A stretch of DNA of 64,000 nucleotides from assembly GCF_004363095.1 (NCBI RefSeq), contig NZ_SNYO01000001.1, forward strand, positions 992,001-1,056,000, read 5' to 3'. This DNA is from Actinomycetospora succinea. GTDB taxonomy: Bacteria > Actinomycetota > Actinomycetes > Mycobacteriales > Pseudonocardiaceae. The first letter of the stretch is position 1. Each line of letters starts with the position of its first letter. The notes under the pieces are model-generated. The model saw only the letters and a program-made list of their open reading frames with translations. It was not told the origin of the DNA and ran no database searches. The position numbers and the translations under genes are program-made. Positions 1 to 8,123 of the stretch are shown here, in pieces.

Positions 1-7
1 TAGGAGC

Positions 8-343
8 GTGTCGAGTCCGGAAGCCGTCGTGTGCTGTGCCCCGCTCGTCCGCGACCCCCTGTCGGCCGAGCAGTCGGTCGACCTGGCGCGGGTGTTCAAG
101 GCGATGGGCGACCCGGTGCGCCTGCGGCTGCTCTCGCTCATCGCGTCGCATGCCGGCGGCGAGGCGTGCGTGTGCGACCTGACCGACGTGTTCGACCTGT
201 CCGGGCCCACGATCAGCCACCACCTCAAGGTGCTGCGCGAGGCCGGGCTGATCACCGGCGAGCGCCGCGGGACCTGGATCTACTACCGGGTGTGCCCGGA
301 CCTGCTCGCCCGGGCCTCCGCGGTGCTCGTGCCGGACCGGTGA
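8..343 (+). CDS. ArsR/SmtB-family metalloid-responsive repressor
   Basis: A 111-residue winged-helix repressor. The recognition region (residues about 60-80, GPTISHHLKVLREAGLI) and the beta wing after it (GERRGTWIYYRV) are typical of ArsR. The C-V-C-D-L box at about 56-60 is the classic arsenite/antimonite-binding motif at the start of helix alpha3, and a second vicinal Cys pair lies at residues 9-10. Known members leave DNA when metalloid binds. The next gene overlaps by four bases (GTGA), so the two are probably co-transcribed and the transporter may be the regulated effector. The GTG at 8 sits only one base after TAGGAG, so the true start could be the GTG at 29 or lie upstream of the window edge. 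Confidence 0.88.
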   Translation: MSSPEAVVCCAPLVRDPLSAEQSVDLARVFKAMGDPVRLRLLSLIASHAGGEACVCDLTDVFDLSGPTISHHLKVLREAGLITGERRGTWIYYRVCPDLLARASAVLVPDR

Positions 344-1437
344 GCACGGCCCGGGCGCTCACGGGCGCCGTCCTGCTCGACCTCGCGGTCAGCCCGCTCT
401 TCGCGTGGGACGTCGTCACCGGCGTCCTGGGTCGCGAGCTCGGCGTCGGGCACGCGGTGCTGGCGGGCGTGTTCTCGGTCGGCCTGCTCGCCTTCATGCT
501 GGGCGTCCTGCTCGGGGGACGGGCCGCCGACGCCGTCGCACCCCGCCGGCTCGCCCTCGTCGCGCTCGCCGGCACCGTGCTCGGGCTGCTGGGCAGCGCC
601 GCGGCGTCGTCGGTGGTCGTGCTGTTCCTGACCTTCGGCGTGCTGGTCGGGGGGTCCACCGGGCTCGGCTACGCCACCGCGGTGCGCGTGGCCGGCACCG
701 TCGCGTCCGGGCGCGGCCTCGCCCTCGGGCTGGTCGTCAGCGCCTACGCGGCGGGCACGGCGGTGCTCGCGCCGGTGGTGTCGTCGCTGGTCGGCGCGGT
801 CGGGCGCGCCGCGACGTTCGTCGTGCTGGCCGCCGCGCTCGGCGTCCTCCTGGCCGTCGCCGCGGTCCTCGTGCCCGGAGAACGACCCGCGCGCACCACG
901 CGGGAGAAGGCGCGTGCGACCCGGCCCGTCGTCGCGCTCTGGCTGGCGTTCGGCCTCGGCAGCGCGCCGGGCCTCGCCGCGTTCGCGCAGGCCGGGAACC
1001 TGTCCGGCGCGGCGGTCGCGCTCGCGGTCGCGCTGCTCAACGTCGGCAACTTCGCCGGCCGTCTCGTCGCGGGACCGCTCTCCGACCGCGTCGGCCGGCG
1101 CGCCGCCCTGCACGCGAACTCGGGGCTGCTGGTGCTCGCGTGCGTCCCGCTCGCGACCGGCGCCACGGGACCGGTCGCCCTCGTCGCGCTGCTCCTGCTC
1201 GGCACGCAGTACGGCGCGCTGTCGGCGCTGATCCCCGCCGCGACCTCCGACGTCGTGCCGCCCGAGCGCTTCGGCACCACTTACGGCCGGGTGTTCACGG
1301 GCTGGGGCGTCGCGGGCCTCGTCGCGCCCGTCACCGCGGCGGGCGTCGCCGGCCTCGTCGGGTACGGCGTGGTCTACGCCGGCTTCCTCGGGCTCGCGGC
1401 GCTGAGCTGGGCGTGCGTGGCGGCGTACGCGCGGTGA
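340..1437 (+). CDS. MFS transporter (OFA-like), ArsR-linked
   Basis: A 365-residue multi-pass membrane protein, chosen from the GTG at 340 that overlaps the stop of the ArsR gene. MFS motif-A-like loops are visible twice: GVLLGGRAADAVAPRR in the N-terminal half and GPLSDRVGRR in the C-terminal half. About ten to twelve hydrophobic segments can be counted, so it is short but apparently complete. The second-half layout resembles the oxalate/formate antiporter group. The substrate is not evident. Coupling to an ArsR gene with a metalloid Cys box suggests extrusion of a metalloid or an organo-metalloid, but that is inferred from context only. Confidence 0.8.
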   Translation: MSTARALTGAVLLDLAVSPLFAWDVVTGVLGRELGVGHAVLAGVFSVGLLAFMLGVLLGGRAADAVAPRRLALVALAGTVLGLLGSAAASSVVVLFLTFGVLVGGSTGLGYATAVRVAGTVASGRGLALGLVVSAYAAGTAVLAPVVSSLVGAVGRAATFVVLAAALGVLLAVAAVLVPGERPARTTREKARATRPVVALWLAFGLGSAPGLAAFAQAGNLSGAAVALAVALLNVGNFAGRLVAGPLSDRVGRRAALHANSGLLVLACVPLATGATGPVALVALLLLGTQYGALSALIPAATSDVVPPERFGTTYGRVFTGWGVAGLVAPVTAAGVAGLVGYGVVYAGFLGLAALSWACVAAYAR

Positions 1438-1439
1438 GC

Positions 1440-1826
1440 TCAGCGCCGGCGGATCGTCTTCTCCAGGTGCAGGCGCACCGGCGCCCAGAGGTCCGGCAGC
1501 ACCATGTCGACCTGGTCGTGGAGGTACCAGCCGGCACGCACGCTCTCGGGGATCTCCTCGGGGTCGACCTCGTGGACCGGGCGCGCCGCGACGTAGATCG
1601 TGGCGATGCCGTCGTGGTTGAAGCGCCCGAGCTGCCGGCCCGCGCGGATCTCGACCCCGGTCTCCTCGCGGCAGCCGCGCTCGGCGGTCGCGCCCGGCGA
1701 CTCCTTGTCCTGGGGGCGCCCGCCGGGCAGGACCGCCGGGGGCATCTCGCCGGGCCGGTGGACGAGCAGCAGCCGCCCGGGAGGGGCCGTCACCACGGCC
1801 AGCACGAGGTGCACCTGCCGACTCAC
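1440..1826 (-). CDS. Nudix hydrolase
   Basis: A 128-residue single-domain Nudix protein that would hydrolyse a nucleoside-diphosphate-linked substrate. The Nudix box is visible at about residues 35-57, G-x5-E-x7-R-G-C-R-E-E-x-G-V. The Glu that normally follows the Arg is Gly here, while the metal-binding R-E-E core is kept. The start is GTG at 1826, preceded by GGAGGGAGG about five bases upstream, and the preceding in-frame codons look like noncoding leader. It is divergent from the PAP2 gene with 37 bases between them. The substrate cannot be told from sequence. Confidence 0.85.
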   Translation of the reverse strand: MSRQVHLVLAVVTAPPGRLLLVHRPGEMPPAVLPGGRPQDKESPGATAERGCREETGVEIRAGRQLGRFNHDGIATIYVAARPVHEVDPEEIPESVRAGWYLHDQVDMVLPDLWAPVRLHLEKTIRRR

Positions 1827-1850
1827 GGGTCCTCCCTCCGTCCGGGGGCC

Positions 1851-1856
1851 TAGGCT
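1851..1856 (+). promoter_or_regulatory. -10 box (TAGGCT) of a leaderless promoter
   Basis: TAGGCT ends seven bases before the GTG at 1864, so transcription would begin at the start codon itself. The same spacing recurs at about ten other genes in this window, which strengthens the call. No good -35 box was found. Confidence 0.45.
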
Positions 1857-1863
1857 ACGGCGG

Positions 1864-2475
1864 GTGACCACCGCTGACGCCGCCGAGGTGACCACGCCCG
1901 CCCGGCGGGTCGCCGCCCGCGTCACCACCGCCACCTCCCCGACCCTCCTGCTCGCCGTGCTGTACCCGATCGTCGGGGCGCTCGCCGCGGGCCCGGTGGG
2001 CGTGGCGTGGTCGCTGGTCGGGATGCTGTTCACCGTGGCGATCCCGGCGTTCATCGTCGACCGCGGGGTGCGGTCCGGGCGCTACACCGACCACCACCTG
2101 CGCGAGCGCGAGCAGCGCGCCGTGCCGCTGGGCCTGGCCGCGGCGTCGGTCGCGCTCGGCGTGGTCGTGCTGCTCGTGGCGGGCGCGCCCCGGCCGATCA
2201 GCGCCCTGCAGATCGCGGTGCTCGCGACCCTCGCCGTCGCCACCGCGATCACCCTCGTCTGGAAGGTCAGTTTCCACGTCGCCGTCGTGGGTGCCGCCGC
2301 GGCCGTGCTGACGCTGCTCGGCGGCGGGTGGTGGGCGCTGTCCTGGCTCGCGGTCCCGGTGGTGGGCTGGGCGCGGCTCGTGCTGCGGGCGCACACGGTC
2401 ACGCAGGTCGTCGCCGGCCTCGTCGTCGGGGCCGGGGTGACGACGGCGGTGCTCGCCCTGGCCGGGGTGCCGTGA
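1864..2475 (+). CDS. PAP2-superfamily membrane protein
   Basis: A 203-residue membrane protein with about six hydrophobic segments. The C-terminal part (KVSFHVA, then WARLVLRAHTVTQVVAG) matches the distal PAP2 phosphatase region, where His residues of the acid-phosphatase motif sit. The N-terminal motif with K-x6-R-P is weak (YTDHHLREREQRAVP), so this is one of the divergent actinobacterial PAP2-like proteins rather than a textbook phosphatase. The likely role is dephosphorylation of a lipid or polyprenyl phosphate at the membrane. The start at GTG 1864 is supported by the leaderless -10 box. Its stop overlaps the next gene by four bases (GTGA). Confidence 0.72.
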   Translation: MTTADAAEVTTPARRVAARVTTATSPTLLLAVLYPIVGALAAGPVGVAWSLVGMLFTVAIPAFIVDRGVRSGRYTDHHLREREQRAVPLGLAAASVALGVVVLLVAGAPRPISALQIAVLATLAVATAITLVWKVSFHVAVVGAAAAVLTLLGGGWWALSWLAVPVVGWARLVLRAHTVTQVVAGLVVGAGVTTAVLALAGVP

Positions 2476-2933
2476 GGGGCCTGCGGGTCGAGGCGCGGCC
2501 CGACGGCGCCGCGCAGGTGGCGCGCTACGGGCCCCTGCGGCGACTGCGGGAGGTCGCGCTGACCGAGCGGGCCGTCGAGATCCGCGCGGGGCGGGATCGG
2601 CTCGTGATCCCGTGGGAGCAGGTGGGCGCGGTCCGTTCCCACGGGCCCGAGGACGCCGACGGGCGCCCGCGCCGGATCGCGCTCGACGTCCTCGGCGTGC
2701 CCGTGGAAGACGGAGCGCAGCGGAGCTCGACCCGGGAACCGGGCGCCCTGCTCGACCGCCTGACGGCCGGCCCGGCCGGGCGCCCGGGAGATCGGAGGAC
2801 CCTCGTCCTGCCCACCGCCGGGCTGGCCGCGGACCCGGCGATGCTCCTCGCGGCGCTCGACCACTACCGCGAGCTACCCGCGGAACGCACACATCTCGCG
2901 GATCACGACTGGGCTTCGCGTCCGACCCACTGA
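2472..2933 (+). CDS. Hypothetical protein, possible PH-like domain
   Basis: A 153-residue protein I do not recognise. It is translationally coupled to the PAP2 gene by a GTGA overlap. The N-terminal third (LREVALTERAVEIRAGRDR then LVIPWEQVGAV) has the strand-rich pattern of bacterial PH-like domains, but this is a weak resemblance. No signal peptide or membrane segment is seen. At 2709-2726 it contains GCGCAGCGGAGCT, a short element also found inside pqqB. That stretch (about residues 80-86) may be a later insertion into the reading frame. Confidence 0.6.
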   Translation: MRGLRVEARPDGAAQVARYGPLRRLREVALTERAVEIRAGRDRLVIPWEQVGAVRSHGPEDADGRPRRIALDVLGVPVEDGAQRSSTREPGALLDRLTAGPAGRPGDRRTLVLPTAGLAADPAMLLAALDHYRELPAERTHLADHDWASRPTH

Positions 2934-2958
2934 CGACGGGTCCGGCGAGGGGGATCGC

Positions 2959-2976
2959 CTCGTGCGACCGCACGAG
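2959..2976. promoter_or_regulatory. 18-bp palindrome upstream of fdhA
   Basis: CTCGTGCG-AC-CGCACGAG is a perfect inverted repeat with 8-base arms and a 2-base centre, ending 35 bases before the fdhA ATG. The tiny spacer fits a protein operator better than an RNA hairpin. The regulator is unknown. It could respond to formaldehyde, which is inference. Confidence 0.5.
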
Positions 2977-3011
2977 TGACGTGGATCACCCACCGTCGCA
3001 GAATCGGGGGG

Positions 3012-4226
3012 ATGAAGGCTGTCGCGTACATCGAACCGATGAAGGTCGAGATCCAGGACATCGAGGACCCGAGCCTGGAGCTCAAGGACGGACCGGGGGT
3101 GAACCCGGCCAACGTGGGACGCCAGTGTCCCCACGGCGTGATCCTCAAGCTGGTCGCCACGAACATCTGCGGCTCCGACCAGCACATGGTCCGCGGCCGC
3201 ACCACCGCGCCGCCCGGCCTGATCCTCGGGCACGAGATCACGGGTGAGGTCGTCGAGGTCGGCCGCGACGTCGAGTTCATCCAGCAGGGCGACCTCGTCT
3301 CCGCCCCGTTCAACATCGCCTGCGGGCGCTGCCGGATGTGCAAGGAGGGGCACACCGGGGTCTGCCTCAACGTCAACCCCGACCGCCCGGGCTCGGCCTA
3401 CGGCTACGTCGACATGGGCGGCTGGCAGGGCGGGCAGGCCGAGTACGTCATGGTCCCGTACGCCGACTGGAACCTGCTGAAGTTCCCCGACAAGGCGCAG
3501 GCGATGGAGAAGATCCTCGACCTGACGATGCTGTCGGACATCTTCCCCACCGGCTACCACGGCTGCGTGACCGCCGGGGTGACCACCGGGTCGACGGTCT
3601 ACATCGCGGGCGCCGGACCGGTCGGGCTCGCGGCCGCGGCGTCGGCGAAGCTGCTCGGCGCCGCCGCGGTGATCGTCGGCGACATGAACGAGGAGCGACT
3701 GCGGCACGCGCGGGACGTGATCGGCGCCGAGACCGTGGACCTCACCCAGGAGGGCTCGCTCCCGGACAAGCTCGAGCAGATCGTCGGCGAGCCCGTGGTG
3801 GACGCCGCGGTCGACGCGGTCGGCTTCGAGGCCCGCGGCCACGGCAAGGACTCCGACCACGAGCAGCCGGCGACGGTCCTGAACTCGATCATGGAGATCA
3901 CGCGGGCGGCCGGGAAGCTCGGCATCCCCGGCCTCTACGTCACCGGCGACCCGGGGGCGGCGGACGACGCGGCCAAGGAGGGCAGCCTCTCGATCCGCAT
4001 CGGCCTGGGCTGGGCGAAGTCGCACGCGTTCACCACCGGCCAGTGCCCGGTCATGCGCTACCACCGCCAGCTGATGAACGCGATCCTGCGCGACCGGGTG
4101 CAGATCGGGAAGGCGGTCAACGCGACCGTCATCTCGCTCGACGACGCCCCGCAGGGCTACGCCCAGTTCGACTCGGGGGTCGCGAAGAAGTTCGTCATCG
4201 ATCCGCACGGCTCGATCGCGGCCTGA
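3012..4226 (+). CDS. fdhA: Glutathione-independent formaldehyde dehydrogenase
   Basis: A 404-residue zinc- and NAD-dependent medium-chain dehydrogenase closely resembling the Pseudomonas putida formaldehyde dismutase/dehydrogenase family, which oxidises formaldehyde to formate with tightly bound NAD. Visible residues are catalytic-zinc ligands C53 and H74 (GHE), the structural-zinc cysteines 104, 107, 110 and 118, and a Rossmann motif GAGPVG near residue 196. The conserved long insert (SDIFPTGYHG and following) separates it from simple alcohol dehydrogenases. The ATG at 3012 follows a run of G that can serve as a ribosome site, whereas the upstream in-frame GTG at 2976 lies inside the palindrome. 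The gene converges on the PQQ island, so it probably disposes of formaldehyde made by methanol oxidation. Confidence 0.92.
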   Translation: MKAVAYIEPMKVEIQDIEDPSLELKDGPGVNPANVGRQCPHGVILKLVATNICGSDQHMVRGRTTAPPGLILGHEITGEVVEVGRDVEFIQQGDLVSAPFNIACGRCRMCKEGHTGVCLNVNPDRPGSAYGYVDMGGWQGGQAEYVMVPYADWNLLKFPDKAQAMEKILDLTMLSDIFPTGYHGCVTAGVTTGSTVYIAGAGPVGLAAAASAKLLGAAAVIVGDMNEERLRHARDVIGAETVDLTQEGSLPDKLEQIVGEPVVDAAVDAVGFEARGHGKDSDHEQPATVLNSIMEITRAAGKLGIPGLYVTGDPGAADDAAKEGSLSIRIGLGWAKSHAFTTGQCPVMRYHRQLMNAILRDRVQIGKAVNATVISLDDAPQGYAQFDSGVAKKFVIDPHGSIAA

Positions 4227-4250
4227 TCAGCCCGGCGGCCCGGTCGGCCC

Positions 4251-5318
4251 TCACGAGTCGACCGGGACCCCGCCGAAGAACACGAGGCTGACCAGGAAGT
4301 ACGCGATGTAGGCGGTGAGCAGGACGACGCCGTGCCGGCGGCGCAGACGGCCGGTCGCCAGGAAGACCGCCGAGGTCGCCGTCATCAGCACGAGCACCGG
4401 CAGGTGCCAGCGCACGACCTCGGGCGGGACGAGGACCGCGCCGCCGGCGAGCAGGAGGATCCCGAGCTTGCCGGTCACCGAGAACACGACGCTGCCGACG
4501 ACGTTGGCGACGCCGATCTCGGGCGCGCCGCGGCGGGCGGGCTCCGCGGTGAGCAGGAGGTCCTCGAGCGACAGGGCGAGCGTCGCGATCGTGACGCCGA
4601 AGACCGTGCCCGAGAGGGCGAACTCGTCGAGGATGCCCTCGGTGCCCGCCCCGGCGACCGCGGCGCCGACGACGAGCCCGGCGAGGGCGAGGACGGCGAG
4701 GGCCACGGAGCCGACGGGGGAGTGCTGCCGGGCGCGGAGGAAGCCGCGGTCGACGCCCGGCGGTGGCTCGCCGCGGGGCCCGGCGGGCTCGTCGCCACGC
4801 CCACGCCGCGACGCGACCCCGCCGCCGAGGGTGACGCGGTCGATCTGCTCGTAGAGCGCGGCGTCGCGCCAGACCGGGCGGCGGGCCGTGTACTCGCGCA
4901 GCGCGATCCAGCCGACGAACGCACCGAAGAGCACCAGCAGCGCGACCCCGGCGGCGGGCGTCAGCGTCCCGGTGAGCGCGAGCGCGTACATCACCATCGG
5001 GGCGCCGACGTAGAGGCCGAGGTAGTCGCGCGGCACCTCGACCGCGGTCGGCGCGATGATCGCGGCGAGGGCGAGCACCAGGCCGGGCATGGCGATCGTC
5101 GTGCCGACGACGGTGCCGAGCGCCACCTCGTGCAGGTCCTCGAGCCCCAGCGCGAGGCCGAACGCGAGGTCGTCGAACTCGATGCCGGTGAACACCACCG
5201 CGACGAGGAACAGCGAGATCGCCCACCGGCTCGCCACCCCGACGAGGTGGCCGATGAGCTTCTCGGCGCAGTAGACGAGGACGGCGACACCGAGGACGAA
5301 CTCGACGATCGGGATCAC
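4251..5318 (-). CDS. CaCA-superfamily cation/H+ (Ca2+) antiporter homologue
   Basis: A 355-residue membrane protein with two homologous halves separated by a hydrophilic loop (about residues 165-200), the layout of the Ca2+:cation antiporter superfamily. The first repeat reads GIEFDDLAFG followed by GTVVGTT. The second reads LSLEDLLLT followed by VANVVGSVV. The canonical S-P-E of alpha repeats is therefore replaced by acidic clusters (E-F-D-D and L-E-D-L), so metal selectivity may differ. The start is GTG 5318, eight bases past the stop of the GDT1-like gene, so it is last in the PQQ cluster. Calcium or lanthanide handling for quinoprotein maturation is an attractive inference but unproven. 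Confidence 0.8.
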   Translation of the reverse strand: MIPIVEFVLGVAVLVYCAEKLIGHLVGVASRWAISLFLVAVVFTGIEFDDLAFGLALGLEDLHEVALGTVVGTTIAMPGLVLALAAIIAPTAVEVPRDYLGLYVGAPMVMYALALTGTLTPAAGVALLVLFGAFVGWIALREYTARRPVWRDAALYEQIDRVTLGGGVASRRGRGDEPAGPRGEPPPGVDRGFLRARQHSPVGSVALAVLALAGLVVGAAVAGAGTEGILDEFALSGTVFGVTIATLALSLEDLLLTAEPARRGAPEIGVANVVGSVVFSVTGKLGILLLAGGAVLVPPEVVRWHLPVLVLMTATSAVFLATGRLRRRHGVVLLTAYIAYFLVSLVFFGGVPVDS

Positions 5319-5325
5319 GGGTGTG

Positions 5326-5925
5326 TCAGCCGCGGATCGCGGAGATCGCGCTGATCACGGCGAGCACGACCATGATCCCGCCGGCCACCCACGCCACCCA
5401 CTTCACCGGGACGATCTGACGCAGCCGGTTGCCGCCGTACACGGCGAGGGCGGACACGGCCCAGAGGCCGAGGAGCGCCCCGATGCCGACGAGCAGCGGG
5501 TCGTCGTACTGCGCGGTCAGCGTCGCGGTGAGGATCTGGGAGGGGTCGGCGAGCTCCGAGAGCGCCGTGATCCCGAACGCCGTGGCCACGACGGCCCACC
5601 GCGTCCGCGGGGCTTCCCGCTCCTCGTCGTCGTCGTCATCGTCGTCATCGTCGTCGTCCTCCATGCCCTCGCGGATCGTGAGGAAGGCGCCGAGCAGGAA
5701 CATCACCGCGAGGATCGCCTCGAGGGGACGCTCCGGGAGCAGGCCGACGAGGCTGCCCGCCGCCACGGCGATGCCGACGTGCACGAGCATCCCGGCGCAG
5801 ACGCCGAGCAGCACCCAGCGGGCCGGGAACCGGGTGGCGAGCACGAGCGTGACCAGCCCGCTCGTGTCCGCGACCTCCGCCAGGGCGATGATGACGAAGG
5901 TGATCGCGACCACGGACACGAGCAC
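5326..5925 (-). CDS. GDT1/UPF0016-family cation transporter with poly-Asp loop
   Basis: A 199-residue protein with six predicted membrane segments in two repeats, the architecture of the TMEM165/GDT1 (UPF0016) Mn2+/Ca2+ transporters. The signature E-x-G-D-[KR]-[TS] appears here as EVADTS and ELADPS, that is Gly to Ala and basic residue to Thr/Pro in both repeats. The central loop contains eleven consecutive Asp then Glu-Glu, a likely divalent or trivalent cation sink. The start is uncertain: GTG 5925 (used) or TTG 5955, which adds ten residues. It sits between pqqE and the CaCA antiporter, so cation supply to PQQ enzymes is a reasonable hypothesis. Confidence 0.8.
   Translation of the reverse strand: MLVSVVAITFVIIALAEVADTSGLVTLVLATRFPARWVLLGVCAGMLVHVGIAVAAGSLVGLLPERPLEAILAVMFLLGAFLTIREGMEDDDDDDDDDDDEEREAPRTRWAVVATAFGITALSELADPSQILTATLTAQYDDPLLVGIGALLGLWAVSALAVYGGNRLRQIVPVKWVAWVAGGIMVVLAVISAISAIRG
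5626..5658. repeat. Triplet tract encoding poly-aspartate
   Basis: Eleven GAC/GAT codons in a row on the minus strand (GTC/ATC on the plus strand) inside the GDT1-like gene. Such a triplet run can change length by slippage in whole codons without breaking the frame. Confidence 0.85.
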
Positions 5926-5973
5926 CTGAGTACGGCACGCGGCACCGGTCCGCAAGGACGGGACGCCAGGGGG

Positions 5974-7110
5974 TCAGTCCGCGCGGTGAGGGCGGACCGA
6001 GACCTCCGGCATCGGGACCAGCACGGGCTCGCGCGACGACCCCGCGGCCGGCGCGGCGGCCGGGTCGTTGGCGGCCGCCACCGCCTCGTCGACGATGTGG
6101 CGGTCGGGGGAGAGGACGCAGACCGGGTCGGTGCGGTGCATGTCGCCGGTCAGCTGGAACGCCTGGCAGCGGCAGCCGCCGAGGTCGACCTCGCGGCGGT
6201 CGCAGCTGCGGCACGGGTCGGGCATCCAGTCGGTGCCGCGGAACGCGGTGAACAGCGGTGAGGAGCGCCAGATCCAGGACAGGTCGTGCTCGCGGACGTT
6301 GGCCCGCGGCAGCGGCAGCTCGTGGGCCGACAGGCAGGGCCACGCGTTGCCCTCGGGTCCGACGACGAGCTGCCGGGAGCCCCAGCCGCCCATGCACGGC
6401 TTGGGATACTGGCTGTAGTAGTCCGGGATGACGTAGATGACGTCGGTGCGCCCCCGCAGGCGCTCCCGGGCCTCGCGGCTGACCTTCTCGGCGTGCTCGA
6501 GCTGCTCGCGGCTCGGCAGCAGCGCCTCGCGGTTGCGCAGCGCCCACCCGTAGTACTGGGTGTTGGCCAGCTCGACGCGGTCGGCCTCGAGCTCCTCGAC
6601 CCACTCGAGGATCGCGCCGATCCGGTCGATGTTCTGCCGGTGCAGCACGACGTTGAGGGTCAGCGGCCAGCCCAGCTCCTTGACCAGCCGGGCCGCCTCG
6701 ATCTTCTTCTCGAACGAGGAGATGCCGGCGAGGCGGTCGGAGAGCACCGGCTCGTCGGCCTGGATGCTGACCTGGACGTGGTCGAGACCGGCGTCGCGCA
6801 GCGCCTCCGCACGTGGCCGCGAGAGGCCGATCGCGCTGGTCACGAGGTTCGTGTACATCCCGAGCCCGCTCGCGTGGCCCACGAGGTCGACGAGGTCGCG
6901 GCGCAGCAGCGGCTCGCCGCCGGAGAAGTGGCCCTGCAGGACGCCGAGGTCGGCGGCCTCGTCGAGCACCCGGCGCCACTCGTCGGTCGAGAGCTCCGCG
7001 GAGCGCTTGGTGAGCTCCAGCGGGTTGGAGCAGTAGGAGCACGACAGCGGGCACGCGTGGGTGAGCTCGGCGAGCACGCCGAGGGGGCCGTCCAGCGTCA
7101 CGTCAGGCAT
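5974..7110 (-). CDS. pqqE: PqqE, radical SAM PqqA cross-linking enzyme
   Basis: A 378-residue radical SAM/SPASM protein. PqqE forms the carbon-carbon bond between the conserved Glu and Tyr side chains of PqqA, the first committed step to pyrroloquinoline quinone. The radical SAM cluster cysteines are C20, C24 and C27 (CPLSCSYC). The C-terminal SPASM cysteines are visible in KPCMGG, WPCLS and DPCRSC...GGCRC. The S-G-G-E-P motif follows near residue 64. The ATG at 7110 overlaps the end of pqqD by eight bases, so the two are coupled. A 35-residue Ala/Pro-rich tail is extra relative to minimal members. Confidence 0.95.
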   Translation of the reverse strand: MPDVTLDGPLGVLAELTHACPLSCSYCSNPLELTKRSAELSTDEWRRVLDEAADLGVLQGHFSGGEPLLRRDLVDLVGHASGLGMYTNLVTSAIGLSRPRAEALRDAGLDHVQVSIQADEPVLSDRLAGISSFEKKIEAARLVKELGWPLTLNVVLHRQNIDRIGAILEWVEELEADRVELANTQYYGWALRNREALLPSREQLEHAEKVSREARERLRGRTDVIYVIPDYYSQYPKPCMGGWGSRQLVVGPEGNAWPCLSAHELPLPRANVREHDLSWIWRSSPLFTAFRGTDWMPDPCRSCDRREVDLGGCRCQAFQLTGDMHRTDPVCVLSPDRHIVDEAVAAANDPAAAPAAGSSREPVLVPMPEVSVRPHRAD

Positions 7111-7384
7111 GGTCGATCTCCACCCAGCGCCGGCTGACGAGCTTGGCGAGGAAGGCCTCCACCTCGTCGTCGACGACGCGGTCGTACCGGCGGCCGAGCT
7201 CGTCGACGATCTCGGCGACGCTGCGCGCGCCGTCGCAGAGCGCGAGGATGTCGGCGCCGGTGGGGTTGAGCACCACGACCGTCTCGGGCCCGAGCAGCAC
7301 CTGCCGCTCGCGCGCGGAGTCGTAGCGCGTCTTGACGAACCGGGCGAGCTTCGGCCGCCCGGTGCGCGGGACCGTGCTGGTCAC
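7103..7384 (-). CDS. pqqD: PqqD, PqqA peptide chaperone
   Basis: A 93-residue RiPP recognition element protein that binds PqqA and presents it to PqqE. The conserved features are a basic N-terminus, VVLNPTGADIL, and the helical stretch SVAEIVDELGRRY. It is a separate protein here, not fused to PqqC as in some bacteria. The GTG start at 7384 overlaps the pqqC stop (GTGA), giving strict coupling pqqC-pqqD-pqqE. Confidence 0.93.
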   Translation of the reverse strand: MTSTVPRTGRPKLARFVKTRYDSARERQVLLGPETVVVLNPTGADILALCDGARSVAEIVDELGRRYDRVVDDEVEAFLAKLVSRRWVEIDHA

Positions 7385-8115
7385 GAGGGGTACGCCTTGT
7401 CAGCCGGGTAAGCAACATCGATGGCGTCCATCATGCTCCAGAGCACGTCGTTCTTGAACGCCAGCGCGGCGACCGCGGCGTCCTGCGACTCGGCGGTGCG
7501 GCAGTGCTCCTTGACGATCTCCAGCGCGTGCTCGGAGTCGCGCGGCGCCTGGTGGAGCCGGTTGCGGAAGTAGTCGAGGCCGTCCTTGTCGATCCACGTG
7601 TAGTGCTTCTCGAAGGCCGCGAGGCGCTCGGCCATGAGGCCCGGCGCGAACAGCTCGGTGAGCGACGACGCGACCGCCTCGACCCACGGGCTCGTGCGCG
7701 CGAACGTCACGTAGGCGCCGACGGCGAACCGCACGCCCGGGACGATGTGGCGCCCGTCCTCCATCTCGGCCCGGGTCAGGCCGCAGGCCTCGCCGAGGCG
7801 CAGCCACGCCTCGATGCCGCCCTCGGTGGTGTCGGTGCCGTCGTGGTCGGTGATCCGGCGGATCCAGCGCCGGCGGATCTCGCGGTCGGGGCAGTTGCCG
7901 AGGATCGCGGCGTCCTTGCGCGGGATCGCCTCCTGGTAGCAGAAGCGGTTGGCCACCCAGCCCCGGATCTGCTCCGGCGACAGGTCGCCGGCGTTCATGC
8001 GCACGTGGAAGTCGTGCTCGCTGTGGTAGCGCGTGGCCTGGGAGCGCAGTCGCTCGACCAGGGCCTCGGGGTCGACGGCGCTGCTGGTGCCGTTGGTCGC
8101 GTGGGTGACCGTCAT
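7381..8115 (-). CDS. pqqC: PqqC, pyrroloquinoline quinone synthase
   Basis: A 244-residue all-helical oxidase that carries out the final cofactor-free ring closure and eight-electron oxidation to PQQ. Family landmarks are visible: YHSEHDFHVRMNAG, WVANRFCYQEAIPRKDA, the ITDHDG segment, and a long C-terminal region around HYTWIDKDGLDYFRNR. Length matches the family. The ATG at 8115 lies eight bases after the pqqB stop with GAGCGG upstream, and a longer N-terminus would run into pqqB. Confidence 0.95.
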   Translation of the reverse strand: MTVTHATNGTSSAVDPEALVERLRSQATRYHSEHDFHVRMNAGDLSPEQIRGWVANRFCYQEAIPRKDAAILGNCPDREIRRRWIRRITDHDGTDTTEGGIEAWLRLGEACGLTRAEMEDGRHIVPGVRFAVGAYVTFARTSPWVEAVASSLTELFAPGLMAERLAAFEKHYTWIDKDGLDYFRNRLHQAPRDSEHALEIVKEHCRTAESQDAAVAALAFKNDVLWSMMDAIDVAYPADKAYPS

Positions 8116-8123
8116 GCCGCTCC

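Noticed and set aside
5926..5955. TTG start adding ten residues to the GDT1-like protein
   Set aside because: The first residues (RTGAACRTQ) are not membrane-like and TTG is rare; kept only as an alternative.
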